Positions 17,032-26,021 of a stretch of DNA of 64,000 bases are shown here, in pieces (the first letter of the stretch is position 1; each line of letters begins with the position of its first letter). The position numbers and the translations under genes were made by a program. Source of the stretch: CAVREM01 sp963728825 (lineage in GTDB: Bacteria; Acidobacteriota; Vicinamibacteria; Vicinamibacterales; CAVVIG01); NCBI GenBank assembly GCA_963728825.1, contig CAVSLA010000004.1, forward strand, positions 1,550,001 through 1,614,000, written 5' to 3'. A model generated the notes under the pieces. The model did no database searches, had not been told where the DNA came from, and saw only the letters and a list, made by a program, of their open reading frames with translations.

Positions 17032-18745
17032 GGTAGGCGAGCGGGACGGCGCCCTCTTCGAGCACGCGGTCGTGGAAGGCCTTGATGTCGAACTTCGGCC
17101 CCAGCTTCTGCTGCGCTTCAGTCCGGGCGCGCTGGATCTCGAGCATGCCGAGCATGTAGGCGGTCGCCTGCCCGGGCCAGATGATGTACCGATCGATCTC
17201 CGACCGGATGTCGGCGGCCGACTCGGTGGTGTGCGCCAGCATGTAATCGATCGCGCGCTGCCGATCCCAACCGAGCACATGCATGCCGCTGTCGACGACC
17301 AGCCGCGCGGCGCGGAACGCCTGCGACGACAGCATGCCCAGACGGTCCACATCCGACGAGAACAGCTTCATCTCGTCGGCGAGCCGCTCCGCATAGAGCG
17401 CCCACCCTTCGGCGTAACCGCTGCTGCCCAGATACCGTCCGACGGGGTGAATGTCCTTCCGTTCGATGCTGATGGCGTTCTGCAGGTGATGGCCGGGAAT
17501 CGTCTCGTGAAAGGCCGTTGACTCGATACTGGAGCGGCTCTTGGTCTCTGCCTGATAGGCGCTGATGTAGAAGAGGCCGGGGCGGCTGCCGTCTTCGGCC
17601 GGCGAGTTGTATTCGTTCGGCGCGTCCTTCTCACGATAGGCGGGGTACGGCTCGATCCGGACGTCCGCTTTCGGCAGCAGGCCGAACCAGTCCGGCGCCG
17701 CCGCCTTCGCGCGCGCCAGGGCGGCCGTGCTGTAGTCGATCAGCTCCTGACGGCTGCGGAACATGTACTGCCGATCGGTGCGCAACCGCTCGAGCAGCGC
17801 CTTGACGTCGGACGTCTTGAACGATCGTTCCGCGATCGCCTGCATCTCGCCCATCAGCCGGTCGATCTCCGCGAGGCCGAGAGCGTGGACCTGTCCCGCC
17901 GACAGCGACAGCGTGCTGAACGAGCGGACAGCCCCGTCGTAGCAGCGCGCACCATCGGGCATCGCCGCCACGCCGATGGTGTCGCGGGCGGCCGGCAGAT
18001 ATTCCTTCTGGAGAAAATCCCGATAGCGCCGGAAGGCCGGCGTCAGCTGATCGCGGACCAGCGCCTCGAACGCCAGCTTGAACTCTGGAGCGCTGTCGCG
18101 GGTGGCGGCCGAGAGAAACGGCGTGTCTTTCTGTTTGATTAGCGTGTCGAGCTGATCGACGACGATGCGGACGTTCAGTTTCGGGACGAGATATCCGAGG
18201 CGCATGCCTTCGCGCAAGTTGCCGATCTCGTTGTCGATGTAGGTGGGGACCGCATTCCAGCGCGCCAGCGCCTGCTTGCGGGCCTCGTCGTTGCCGACCG
18301 GCTGGATCGTCGCCAGGTAACCGAACTGCACCTGCCATCCGGTCATCTGGCTGACCGGCCACAGCTCGAAACGGCAAACTCGGGTAGCGCTCGATCCTTC
18401 GAGCGTCTCGCGAACGATCGCATAGGTCGCGCGCAGCGATGCCGATTGAATGGTCGCAGGATCGACCGCCTGCGCATCGGCGAGCCAGGCGTCCTCCTTG
18501 GCCTGCCACGCTTGCGAGGCGGCCAGCGAGTTGTCCATCAGCCGGTCGTGACGCCGTCCCGGCACGCCGTAGTAGGTGCCGGCGTCGGGATTGCGCTCGA
18601 ACCAGCCCTCGAGGAACGAATCGGCGAGGCTCTTGACGCGCTCGTCAGGCGACGCTGACGGCGGTCCGCCCTGCTCCCGACCGCCGCAGGCCGCGATCGA
18701 CACCGCGACCGCCAACAACAGCAGGCGCGCCGGGGTGACCTTCAT
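16991..18745 (-). CDS. DUF885 family lipoprotein, putative metallopeptidase
   Basis: A 584-residue protein with a lipoprotein signal (lipobox SIAAC, about residue 20), so probably anchored in the cell envelope. DUF885 proteins are related to thermolysin-like carboxypeptidases; the zinc motif appears as HETIPGHHLQ near residue 410, an HExxPGHH form, followed by a helix with EGWALYAE that supplies the third ligand. The reaction is probably peptide hydrolysis, but substrates are not established. It stands alone on the minus strand. Confidence 0.87.
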   Translation of the reverse strand: MKVTPARLLLLAVAVSIAACGGREQGGPPSASPDERVKSLADSFLEGWFERNPDAGTYYGVPGRRHDRLMDNSLAASQAWQAKEDAWLADAQAVDPATIQSASLRATYAIVRETLEGSSATRVCRFELWPVSQMTGWQVQFGYLATIQPVGNDEARKQALARWNAVPTYIDNEIGNLREGMRLGYLVPKLNVRIVVDQLDTLIKQKDTPFLSAATRDSAPEFKLAFEALVRDQLTPAFRRYRDFLQKEYLPAARDTIGVAAMPDGARCYDGAVRSFSTLSLSAGQVHALGLAEIDRLMGEMQAIAERSFKTSDVKALLERLRTDRQYMFRSRQELIDYSTAALARAKAAAPDWFGLLPKADVRIEPYPAYREKDAPNEYNSPAEDGSRPGLFYISAYQAETKSRSSIESTAFHETIPGHHLQNAISIERKDIHPVGRYLGSSGYAEGWALYAERLADEMKLFSSDVDRLGMLSSQAFRAARLVVDSGMHVLGWDRQRAIDYMLAHTTESAADIRSEIDRYIIWPGQATAYMLGMLEIQRARTEAQQKLGPKFDIKAFHDRVLEEGAVPLAYLTQKIRDWIAASS

Positions 18746-18754
18746 GACTCCCGA

Positions 18755-19159
18755 TTACGCGAGCGTACTCGTGCAGGCCCTGCAGCGAGTCGCTCCCTGC
18801 GGGACACTCTCTCCGCAGAAGGGGCAGGTCTTGGTGGCAGCGGGCGGGTCGGGTCTGATCGCAATCCTCAGGATCATGAAGATCACGAACGCCACGATCG
18901 CAAAATCGATCATCACGCCGATGAACGTGCCGTAATTGATCGAGTTGACAACCGGCTGTCCATCGGGCCCGACGCTTTCGGACAGGACGATCTTGGCGGC
19001 GCGCCAGTCGCCACCCGGCATCCCCAGGCCGATGACCGGCATCAGCAGGTCGCGCACGATCGACTCGACCACCTTGCCGGTGGCCGCGCCGATGATCACG
19101 CCGACCGCGAGGGCCAGCGCATTCTGCTTGAAGAGAAAGTCTCGAAATTCACGCAGCAT
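18755..19159 (-). CDS. mscL: Large-conductance mechanosensitive channel with C-terminal zinc ribbon
   Basis: A 134-residue MscL. The conserved N-terminus MLREFRDFLFKQNALALAVG and the TM1 pore segment (GVIIGAATGKVVESIV) are clear, and TM2 lies near residues 76-98. After TM2 the usual cytoplasmic helix is replaced by a small treble of cysteines, C112-x2-C115 and C126-x2-C129, a zinc-ribbon signature. The pentameric channel opens under membrane tension to release solutes during hypo-osmotic shock. The ribbon could act in assembly or metal/redox sensing, which is inference. Confidence 0.92.
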   Translation of the reverse strand: MLREFRDFLFKQNALALAVGVIIGAATGKVVESIVRDLLMPVIGLGMPGGDWRAAKIVLSESVGPDGQPVVNSINYGTFIGVMIDFAIVAFVIFMILRIAIRPDPPAATKTCPFCGESVPQGATRCRACTSTLA

Positions 19160-19186
19160 GAAACAGGGACGGAAACCGTCCCCATT

Positions 19187-20083
19187 CTAGCTGCGGGTGG
19201 GGATCTTGCGAAACATTTCAGCGCGAACCGGCAGGATGAACGAGAACCGGTAGTCCCCCTGCATCCGGCCGATCGGGATGCCGACCAGATCGCCCTTCTG
19301 GTCCAGCACGCCACCGCCTGACACGCCCGGGTGGCCGTCGGTCAGGCAGGACACCAGGCCGTTCGTCATGCGCTGCCCGACATACCCGGTCGAGAGAATG
19401 ATGCCTTTGGAGTAATCGTTGCCCAGCCGGAAGATGGGCTCGGCGAAGTCGTAGGGGAAGTCGGTATTGGGGCGGAGCGCCGGCAGATCCAGCGGCTTGG
19501 TCTTGATAATCGCCCAGTCGCCCGTGTGCACCTCGACTTCGGCGTCCCCGGCGTCCACGAGCCTGGCCGGGATTTCCGCGCCGCCGTGCAGGATTTTGAT
19601 GCCCACGATCTTCCGGCTGCTGGGACGGTCGCCGTCCTTGAGCGCGACCACCGCGTGCTTGACGGTCACGAAGTAGCCGTCGCCGAGATAGCCGGCGGTG
19701 CCGTAGTTGGTTTTTCCGAAGTTGTCCGTCGAGTACAGCTCGACGAAGCTGGTGCGGCGATCGCGCAACAGGGCAAGCGGCAGCAGACCCATTTCACTCT
19801 GCAGCTCACGTTTGATGTCGGCGATCATTCGTTCGCGCGCGCTGGTCGGTGCCTCCGCCGAAGGACCATCGGTCGCGTTGCCCATCGTCGAGGCGGGAAT
19901 CACCTCAGGGGTGCGCGCCTTCCCCAGCTGGGTGCGAAGCTCGGCGCGCAACGCGTCCAGCTTGGCGTCATACGTGGCGCGCACGGCCGCATCGTCGGTC
20001 CGTTCGTGGAAGACGCCGAGCAGGAAAAACGCCGCGGCGGTGGTGATGATGGAGACGACGGCGAGGAACCGGCGCGAGACCAT
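19187..20083 (-). CDS. Membrane-anchored trypsin-like serine protease
   Basis: A 298-residue protein. The ATG at 20083 gives MVSRRFLAVVSI, a short cytoplasmic tip and a single membrane segment (about residues 6-24); the frame is open 84 bases further upstream without signal-like sequence. The chymotrypsin-fold triad is visible: H143 (TVKHAV), D189 (GDWAII) and S255 (GVSGGGV). There is no PDZ domain, so it is simpler than HtrA/DegP. It probably acts in the periplasm. The flanking genes (mscL, a spacer) give no pathway. Confidence 0.83.
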   Translation of the reverse strand: MVSRRFLAVVSIITTAAAFFLLGVFHERTDDAAVRATYDAKLDALRAELRTQLGKARTPEVIPASTMGNATDGPSAEAPTSARERMIADIKRELQSEMGLLPLALLRDRRTSFVELYSTDNFGKTNYGTAGYLGDGYFVTVKHAVVALKDGDRPSSRKIVGIKILHGGAEIPARLVDAGDAEVEVHTGDWAIIKTKPLDLPALRPNTDFPYDFAEPIFRLGNDYSKGIILSTGYVGQRMTNGLVSCLTDGHPGVSGGGVLDQKGDLVGIPIGRMQGDYRFSFILPVRAEMFRKIPTRS

Positions 20084-20308
20084 GAAGTACTCCAAGTTCG
20101 GCAACTGAACTCCGCACCTTGCGGCTTCAGCTTTGCGCTCCCGGTCGGCCGACGCCTGCGCACACACGCGGCTCGGAACCGGGATTGCCCTTTCGCTTGG
20201 GAAAGGAGATCAACTAATTGATTTGTCGGAGCTTACGACCGTGAACTGTAACAGCGGGCTTCGTGCCGGTCAAGCTCGACAGTATTGTAATTATCTGCCA
20301 AAAAATGC
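20084..20308. other. Intergenic spacer with a short hairpin
   Basis: A 225-base spacer. The only structure I see is CCCTTTCGCTTGGGAAAGG at 20188-20206, a six-pair stem. No conserved reading frame, tRNA or riboswitch is recognisable. The AT-rich part at 20281-20310 follows the stop of the tiny membrane protein gene. Confidence 0.4.
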
Positions 20309-20479
20309 TCATTTGGGCTTGACGGCGCGGGTCAGCCCCCAACCAGCCAGAAAGACCGCCACGCCCACCGCAAACAGCTTCGCATCGGGTCCGAGCGGGC
20401 CCGCCGTGAAGAGATCGACGAGCAAAAGCCACATGCCCAGCAGCTGCGCGCCGCGGCCGACGTAATAGATTGCCGTCAT
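20309..20479 (-). CDS. Small two-helix membrane protein, coupled to mutL
   Basis: A 56-residue protein that begins MTAIYYVGRG. It has two hydrophobic segments (about residues 12-26 and 35-50) separated by a short GPLGPDAK turn, and ends RAVKPK. The ATG overlaps the mutL stop by ATGA (20476-20479), a strong sign that it is translated. No family is recognised. The position after mutL says nothing obvious about function; it is probably an inner-membrane protein. Confidence 0.6.
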   Translation of the reverse strand: MTAIYYVGRGAQLLGMWLLLVDLFTAGPLGPDAKLFAVGVAVFLAGWGLTRAVKPK

Positions 20480-22251
20480 ATCCGCTCGAAGTTCTTCTCC
20501 ACCTCGCGGCGCGTGAGCCGCAGCATCACCGGCCGGCCATGCGGACAGACGGTTGAATACGCGGTCTGGCGCAATTCCTCGAGAATGTGCACCATCTTCT
20601 CGTAGGTCAGCGGGTAATTGGCTTTGACCGCGGCGTGGCAGGCGGTCGTCGCAGCGATCCGCCGCAGCGCCTCGTGCACCTGGGCGCCGCGATCCAGGCC
20701 TTCGAGATCTTCGCTGAGCGCACGAAGCGCCCGCGCGGCATCTTCCGCGCCCAAAAGAGCCGGCACCGCCGACACTTTGATCGTCGACGATCCGAACGGC
20801 TCGAGCTCGAAACCCAGGCGCTGCAACTCCGCGCGGCGCGTGGTGAGCGCCTCGTGAGCCGAAGGCGCCAGCTCGATCAGGATCGGGACCAGCAGCAGCT
20901 GCGATTCGAGTGTGCCGGCGGTCAACCGCTCCATCACCCGCTCGAACAGGACGCGCTCGTGGGCGACATGTTGATCGATGATGGCGATGCCGTCCGAATC
21001 CACGGCGATGATGAACGTGTCGCGAAACTGCCCCAGCGGGATCATCGGACGGATCTCAGGCGCCGCTGACGCCTGGCTCGAGTCCGGCGTCGGAGCGAAC
21101 GTGGACACCAGATCTCCGGTCGCGGTACCCGTCTTCGCGCCGACTGGAAATGGGAATTGCGACGGCGACCACCGGCTGGGAAAACTGCCGCCGCTCAGCA
21201 CGCCGGGAATCGAGGCGGCGACTGGCGTTCGTTCTTCGATTTCGGCTCGAAGCTGCAGCGCGGGCACTCCCCCCTGCCCCAGGGTGTCCAACAGCGCCCG
21301 CCTCACCACCTCGTGGACGAGCGACTGATCGCGAAACCGTACCTCGGCCTTGGTCGGGTGCACGTTGACGTCGACGGCGTCCGGCGGCATCTCGATGAAC
21401 AGATGGACCTCCGGGCTTCGTTCCTTGATCGACGCGACGCTGTACGAGTCGATGATGGCGTGCGCGATGGTGCGGTCCTTGACGATGCGGCGGTTGATGA
21501 AGACGTGCTGGGCCCCTCGGGTCGGTCCCTGTTCGGCCAGGGACGCCACATACCCGCTGATTCGCAATCCGCCAGCCTCTTTCCGGACCGGCAGCAGATC
21601 CTGCCGCTCGCCGTACAACTGGTACAGGCGATCACCAAGGCTGGCCGCGGGCGGGCACTGAAGCACGGAACGGCCGCCGCTGGTCAGCGTAAAGCCGACC
21701 TCTGGATAGGCGAGCGCCAGCTGGGTGGTCACGCGTGAGATCTGTGCGGCCTCGGCCGAATCTGATTTCAGGAACTTGCGGCGTGCAGGCAGGTTGTAGA
21801 AAAGGTCGTTGACCTCGATGGCGGAGCCCTCGGCCGCCGCGGCCTCGACGACCGAGGCGATCATCCCGCCGTTGACGCGGATCTCCGTGCCGCTCTGCTG
21901 ACCGCGGGCGCGCGTCCGCAGCACGAAGTGAGAGACCGAGGCAATCGACGGCAGTGCCTCGCCGCGGAAGCCGAGCGTCACGATGGCGGCGAGGTCGTCG
22001 GCACGGCGGATCTTGCTGGTCGCATGACGCTCGAGCGCCAGCCGCGCGTCGTCCGGCTCCATCCCCTCGCCATCGTCTTCGACGCGGACCTGCTTCTTGC
22101 CACCGAGCTCGACATGAATCGCGAGGCGGCGGGCGCCGGCGTCGATCGCGTTCTCGACGAGCTCCTTGACGACCGAGGCCGGCCGCTCGACGACTTCCCC
22201 GGCAGCGATCTGGTTGGCGAGATCCGGCGGGAGTCTGGTGATCTTTCCCAA
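20476..22251 (-). CDS. mutL: DNA mismatch repair protein MutL
   Basis: A 591-residue MutL. N-terminal GHKL ATPase motifs are present: VKELVENAIDAGA (motif I), DDGEGM (motif II) and the GFRGEALPSIASVSH lid region. The transducer domain and the C-terminal dimerisation domain (QHVAHERVLFE, and ACHAAVKANYPL) follow. The endonuclease motif DQHA(X)2E(X)4E is represented by DQHVAHERVLFE, so nuclease activity is likely. The predicted start is TTG at 22251, 20 bases after the corA stop. MutS is not in the window. Confidence 0.95.
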   Translation of the reverse strand: MGKITRLPPDLANQIAAGEVVERPASVVKELVENAIDAGARRLAIHVELGGKKQVRVEDDGEGMEPDDARLALERHATSKIRRADDLAAIVTLGFRGEALPSIASVSHFVLRTRARGQQSGTEIRVNGGMIASVVEAAAAEGSAIEVNDLFYNLPARRKFLKSDSAEAAQISRVTTQLALAYPEVGFTLTSGGRSVLQCPPAASLGDRLYQLYGERQDLLPVRKEAGGLRISGYVASLAEQGPTRGAQHVFINRRIVKDRTIAHAIIDSYSVASIKERSPEVHLFIEMPPDAVDVNVHPTKAEVRFRDQSLVHEVVRRALLDTLGQGGVPALQLRAEIEERTPVAASIPGVLSGGSFPSRWSPSQFPFPVGAKTGTATGDLVSTFAPTPDSSQASAAPEIRPMIPLGQFRDTFIIAVDSDGIAIIDQHVAHERVLFERVMERLTAGTLESQLLLVPILIELAPSAHEALTTRRAELQRLGFELEPFGSSTIKVSAVPALLGAEDAARALRALSEDLEGLDRGAQVHEALRRIAATTACHAAVKANYPLTYEKMVHILEELRQTAYSTVCPHGRPVMLRLTRREVEKNFERI

Positions 22252-22271
22252 GAGGCTATTCTACTGTCCGA

Positions 22272-23234
22272 TCAAATCCATCGCTTCGCCCGGAACAGCA
22301 TCAGCATGACGAGGGACAACCCCAGCATGATGCCGATCACCCACCAGAACTGAGCGGCGTCGCTGCCGGGAAAATGCGGCAGCGGAACATTCATGCCCCA
22401 CAGGCCTGACAGCAATGTCAGGGGCATGAACACCGTGGTCAAGACCGTCAGCACCTTCATGACCTGGTTCAGGCGGTTGCTGACGTTCGAGAGGTGGGCT
22501 TCCAGCACTCCGGTGATGCGGTCCTGCAGCATCATCGCTTCGTCGTTCAAGCGGACGATGTGGTCGTAGACGTCGCGAAACCGGTAGGCCATCTCCGAGC
22601 TGATGTCGGTGAACTCGCGCCGCGCCAGGCGGCCGATGACATCGCGCTGCGGGATGGCGATGCGCCGCAGCGCGGATACCTGGCGCTTCAAATCGAGGAT
22701 GTCGCGCACCAGGTCCGGCGATGGCGCCCCGAAGACCGCGCCCTCGATTTCGTCCATCCAGTCCTCGAACTCCTCGATCTCCGGCAGATATCGATCCACG
22801 ATCCGATCGACGATGCGATGGAACAGCGCGACCGGGCCGTCGCCGAGGATGGTGTTGTTGCGCGGACAGTAGTCGCGGATCTCCTCGATGGATTGCGAGT
22901 TGCCGTCGTGGACGGTGACCAGGAAATTGCGCCCGAGGAAGAAGTCGATGTCGCGGGTGCCGAAGTCCTCGCCCTTCGAGTAGTCCAGCCCGTGCAGCAC
23001 GATGTAGAGGTAGCCGTCGTAGGCCTCCACCTTCGGGAACTCGAGGGCGCTCATCGCGTCCTCGACCGACAGCGGGTGGAAGCCGAACGTATCGGAGAGA
23101 ATCAGCGATTCGGGAACCGACGGAGCGGCGATATCAACCCACAGCACGGCACCAGACGCCGGATTCAACCAGGCCCGGTCGATGCTGCTCACCTGCTCGG
23201 ACCGACCGTTCTGGTGCACGAAGATACTCGTCAA
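22272..23234 (-). CDS. corA: CorA-type divalent cation transporter
   Basis: A 320-residue magnesium/cobalt channel. A large cytoplasmic N-terminal domain (residues 1 to about 255) leads into TM1, which carries the GMN signature in SGLWGMNVPLP, and TM2 ends with FRAKRWI at the C-terminus. The protein forms a pentamer gated by cytoplasmic magnesium. The start overlaps the ppdK stop by four bases (ATGA), so magnesium import is coupled to an enzyme that needs magnesium; this may be meaningful or chance. Confidence 0.95.
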   Translation of the reverse strand: MTSIFVHQNGRSEQVSSIDRAWLNPASGAVLWVDIAAPSVPESLILSDTFGFHPLSVEDAMSALEFPKVEAYDGYLYIVLHGLDYSKGEDFGTRDIDFFLGRNFLVTVHDGNSQSIEEIRDYCPRNNTILGDGPVALFHRIVDRIVDRYLPEIEEFEDWMDEIEGAVFGAPSPDLVRDILDLKRQVSALRRIAIPQRDVIGRLARREFTDISSEMAYRFRDVYDHIVRLNDEAMMLQDRITGVLEAHLSNVSNRLNQVMKVLTVLTTVFMPLTLLSGLWGMNVPLPHFPGSDAAQFWWVIGIMLGLSLVMLMLFRAKRWI

Positions 23235-25957
23235 TCGCCAACCTTGACCGACAGCGCCGCCTGGGCGGCGGCGAGCCGAGCCACCGGAATGCGGTACGGC
23301 GATGCGCTGATGTAGTCGAGGCCGACCTTCTCGAAGAAATGAATCGACGCGGGGTCGCCGCCATGCTCGCCGCAGATGCCAAGCTTGAGGTCCGGCCGGG
23401 CGCGGCGGCCCAACTCCACTCCGGTCCGCACCACCGCCCCGACGCCTTCGACGTCGATCGACGCAAACGGGTCCTTGTCGAGGATCTTCTTGTCCTGGTA
23501 GATGCGCAGGAACTTGCCGATGTCGTCACGTGAGAAGCCGAACGTCATCTGCGTGAGATCGTTGGTCCCGAACGAGAAGAATTGCGCTTCCTCGGCAATC
23601 TGATCAGCAGTGATGGCGCCGCGCGGGACTTCGATCATCGTGCCGACCAGATATTTGATGGTGATGCCCTGTGCCTTCATCGTCGCGGCCGCGACCCGGT
23701 CGACGATCGCCTTCTGGTCGCGCAGCTCCTTCACGTGGCCGACCAGCGGAATCATGATTTCGGGAACGACCTTCAACCCTTCCTTGTTCAGCCGGCAGGC
23801 GGCCTCGATGATGGCGCGGGTCTGCATCTCGGTGATTTCCGGGTAGGTGATGCCAAGGCGCACCCCGCGATGTCCGAGCATCGGGTTGAACTCGTGCAGC
23901 TGTTCGACGCGGTGCAGCAGACGGCGCTTCTCCTCGAGCGCCGGGCCGGTCTTGCCGGTCGCCTCGAGCCTGGCGATGTCGACCATCAGCTCCTCGCGTT
24001 TGGGGAGGAACTCGTGCAGCGGCGGATCGATGGTCCGGATGGTGACCGGCGTGCCCCGCATCGACTTGAACACGCCGTAGAAGTCGTCGCGCTGCAGCGG
24101 CAGCAGCTCGTCGAGCGCCTTGCGGCGATCGGCTTCGTTGTCAGCCAGAATCATCCGCTGGACGATCGGGATGCGCCCTTCGCCGAAGAACATGTGCTCG
24201 GTCCGACACAGCCCGATACCGCGGGCGCCGAAGGCGTAGGCGATGTCTGCCTGCTCGGGCAGGTCGGCATTGGCGCGCACCCCGAGCCGGCGCACTTTGT
24301 CCGCCCAGGAGAGAAGGCGATCGAATCGCTGGTAGATGTCGGACTGCTGTGGCTTGAGGGTGCCGTGCAGGACCTGGAGTATCTCACTCGGTTTCGACGA
24401 GACCTTGGCGATCTTGACTTCGCCCGACAGGCCGTCGAACGAGATGAAATCCCCTTCCTTCACCGTCTGCCCGTCGACGCGGAACTGTCGGCCCTTTTCG
24501 TCGATGTCGAGTGCGCCGGCGCCGACGATCGACGGTTTGCCCATCTGTCGGCCGACCACCGCGGCATGCGACGTCATGCCGCCGGTCGCCGTGAGGATGC
24601 CCTGCGACACGAACATGCCGTGGATGTCGTCGGGCACGGTCTCCCGCCGCACCAGAATCACCGGCTTGCCCTGCTCGCTCCACTGAACGGCATGATCGGC
24701 GGAAAACACCACCTGCCCGCAGGCGGCGCCGGGTGACGCCGGCAGGCCCCGGGTGACGGTCGGGATGCGCTTCCATTCGTCCGGATCGAAGCCAGGAGCG
24801 AGCAACTGACTGAGCGACTCCGGGTCGACGAGCAGCACCGCTTCCTTCGGGGTCACCAGCTTCTCGCCCACCAGATCGGTGGCGATGACCACCGCCGCGT
24901 ACCCGGTACGCTTGCCGCTGCGCGTCTGCAGCATGAACAGCCGTTCGTCCTGGATAGTGAATTCGAAATCCTGCACGTCCTTGTAGTGCTTTTCGAGCCG
25001 GGTCGTGATCTCGCGCAGCTGCTTGTAGGCTTTGGGCATCACCTGTTCGAGCTGGGCGATCGGCTGCGGCGTGCGGATGCCGGCGACCACGTCTTCGCCC
25101 TGCGCGTTGATCAGGAACTCGCCGTAGAACTCCTTCTTGCCAGTGGCCGGGTTGCGGGTGAAGCCGACGCCGGTTCCCGAGCGATCGCCGGTGTTGCCGA
25201 ACACCATCATCTGGACGTTGACGGCGGTGCCGATGTGGTCGGGGATGTCGTAGATGCGCCGGTATTCCCGGGCGCGGGGGTTCATCCACGAGCGGAAGAC
25301 CGCGTTGCGCGCCATCTTGAGCTGCTCGTGCGGCTTCTGGGGAAACGCGCGGCCGGCCCGCTTCTGCACGACCTGCTTGTAGCGAGCGACGACTTCCCGA
25401 AGGGCGCCCTCGTCGAGATCCGTGTCGAGCTTCACGCCGTGCGCCTTCTTGACGCCATCGAATTCGTGCTCGAAGGCATCCTTGGGGATTTCGAGGACGA
25501 CGTTGCCGAACATCTGGATGAAGCGGCGATAGCTGTCGAGGGCGAATCGGCCGTTCTTGGTCCGCGCCTTCAGACCTTCGACCGCATCGTCGTTCAGGCC
25601 GAGATTCAGAATCGTGTCCATCATCCCGGGCATCGAGAACTTCGCGCCCGAGCGGACCGACACCAGCAGCGGGTTGTCGGTCGAGCCGAGCTTCGCCCCG
25701 GCGGCTTTCTCCAGCTTGCCGACGTGCTCTTCGATCTCGCGATCGATCGCGGGCGGGATTTTGCCCTTCTGGTCGTAGTAGATCGAGCAGACCGCCGTCG
25801 AAATCGTGAATCCCGGCGGCACCGGCAGTCCGGCGTTGGTCATTTCAGCAAGCCCGGATCCTTTGCCGCCGAGCAGGTCTTTCATGTGGCGGTTGCCGTC
25901 GGCCTTGCCGCTGCCGAAGAAGTAGACGTGTTTGCTGGCCCGGGACTTTTTCGCCAT
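23231..25957 (-). CDS. ppdK: Pyruvate, phosphate dikinase
   Basis: A 908-residue PPDK that interconverts pyruvate, ATP and phosphate with PEP, AMP and pyrophosphate. The start ATG at 25957 gives MAKKSRASKHVYFFG. Order: N-terminal nucleotide-binding domain (GGKGSGLAEMTNAGLPVPPG), swivelling phosphohistidine domain with H464 in GGMTSHAAVVGRQMG, and the C-terminal TIM barrel with C862 in GICGEHGGDPAS and FGTNDLTQMTFGFSRDD. It links glycolysis, gluconeogenesis and the TCA arm seen later in the window. corA follows with a four-base overlap. Confidence 0.97.
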   Translation of the reverse strand: MAKKSRASKHVYFFGSGKADGNRHMKDLLGGKGSGLAEMTNAGLPVPPGFTISTAVCSIYYDQKGKIPPAIDREIEEHVGKLEKAAGAKLGSTDNPLLVSVRSGAKFSMPGMMDTILNLGLNDDAVEGLKARTKNGRFALDSYRRFIQMFGNVVLEIPKDAFEHEFDGVKKAHGVKLDTDLDEGALREVVARYKQVVQKRAGRAFPQKPHEQLKMARNAVFRSWMNPRAREYRRIYDIPDHIGTAVNVQMMVFGNTGDRSGTGVGFTRNPATGKKEFYGEFLINAQGEDVVAGIRTPQPIAQLEQVMPKAYKQLREITTRLEKHYKDVQDFEFTIQDERLFMLQTRSGKRTGYAAVVIATDLVGEKLVTPKEAVLLVDPESLSQLLAPGFDPDEWKRIPTVTRGLPASPGAACGQVVFSADHAVQWSEQGKPVILVRRETVPDDIHGMFVSQGILTATGGMTSHAAVVGRQMGKPSIVGAGALDIDEKGRQFRVDGQTVKEGDFISFDGLSGEVKIAKVSSKPSEILQVLHGTLKPQQSDIYQRFDRLLSWADKVRRLGVRANADLPEQADIAYAFGARGIGLCRTEHMFFGEGRIPIVQRMILADNEADRRKALDELLPLQRDDFYGVFKSMRGTPVTIRTIDPPLHEFLPKREELMVDIARLEATGKTGPALEEKRRLLHRVEQLHEFNPMLGHRGVRLGITYPEITEMQTRAIIEAACRLNKEGLKVVPEIMIPLVGHVKELRDQKAIVDRVAAATMKAQGITIKYLVGTMIEVPRGAITADQIAEEAQFFSFGTNDLTQMTFGFSRDDIGKFLRIYQDKKILDKDPFASIDVEGVGAVVRTGVELGRRARPDLKLGICGEHGGDPASIHFFEKVGLDYISASPYRIPVARLAAAQAALSVKVGD

Positions 25958-25985
25958 GAACGACTCCGCGCAATGAGAGCTAGCG

Positions 25986-25991
25986 ATTGTA
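25986..25991 (-). promoter_or_regulatory. Candidate -10 box for ppdK
   Basis: TACAAT on the minus strand, 28 bases before the ppdK ATG, would give a leader of about 22 bases containing a GGAG close to the start. No convincing -35 box is seen. Confidence 0.3.
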
Positions 25992-26002
25992 GTGCAGGAA
26001 AC

Positions 26003-26017
26003 GGGCACTTTCGCCCG
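26003..26017. terminator. Weak hairpin between glyS and ppdK
   Basis: CGGGCACTTTCGCCCG forms a five-pair GC stem with a six-base loop just after the glyS stop. There is no T-run, so intrinsic termination is uncertain. Confidence 0.25.
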
Positions 26018-26021
26018 GTCT

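Noticed and set aside
20214..20432. 72-codon minus-strand frame beside mutL
   Set aside because: It overlaps the better supported 56-codon gene in another frame and has no ribosome binding site or hydrophobic pattern.
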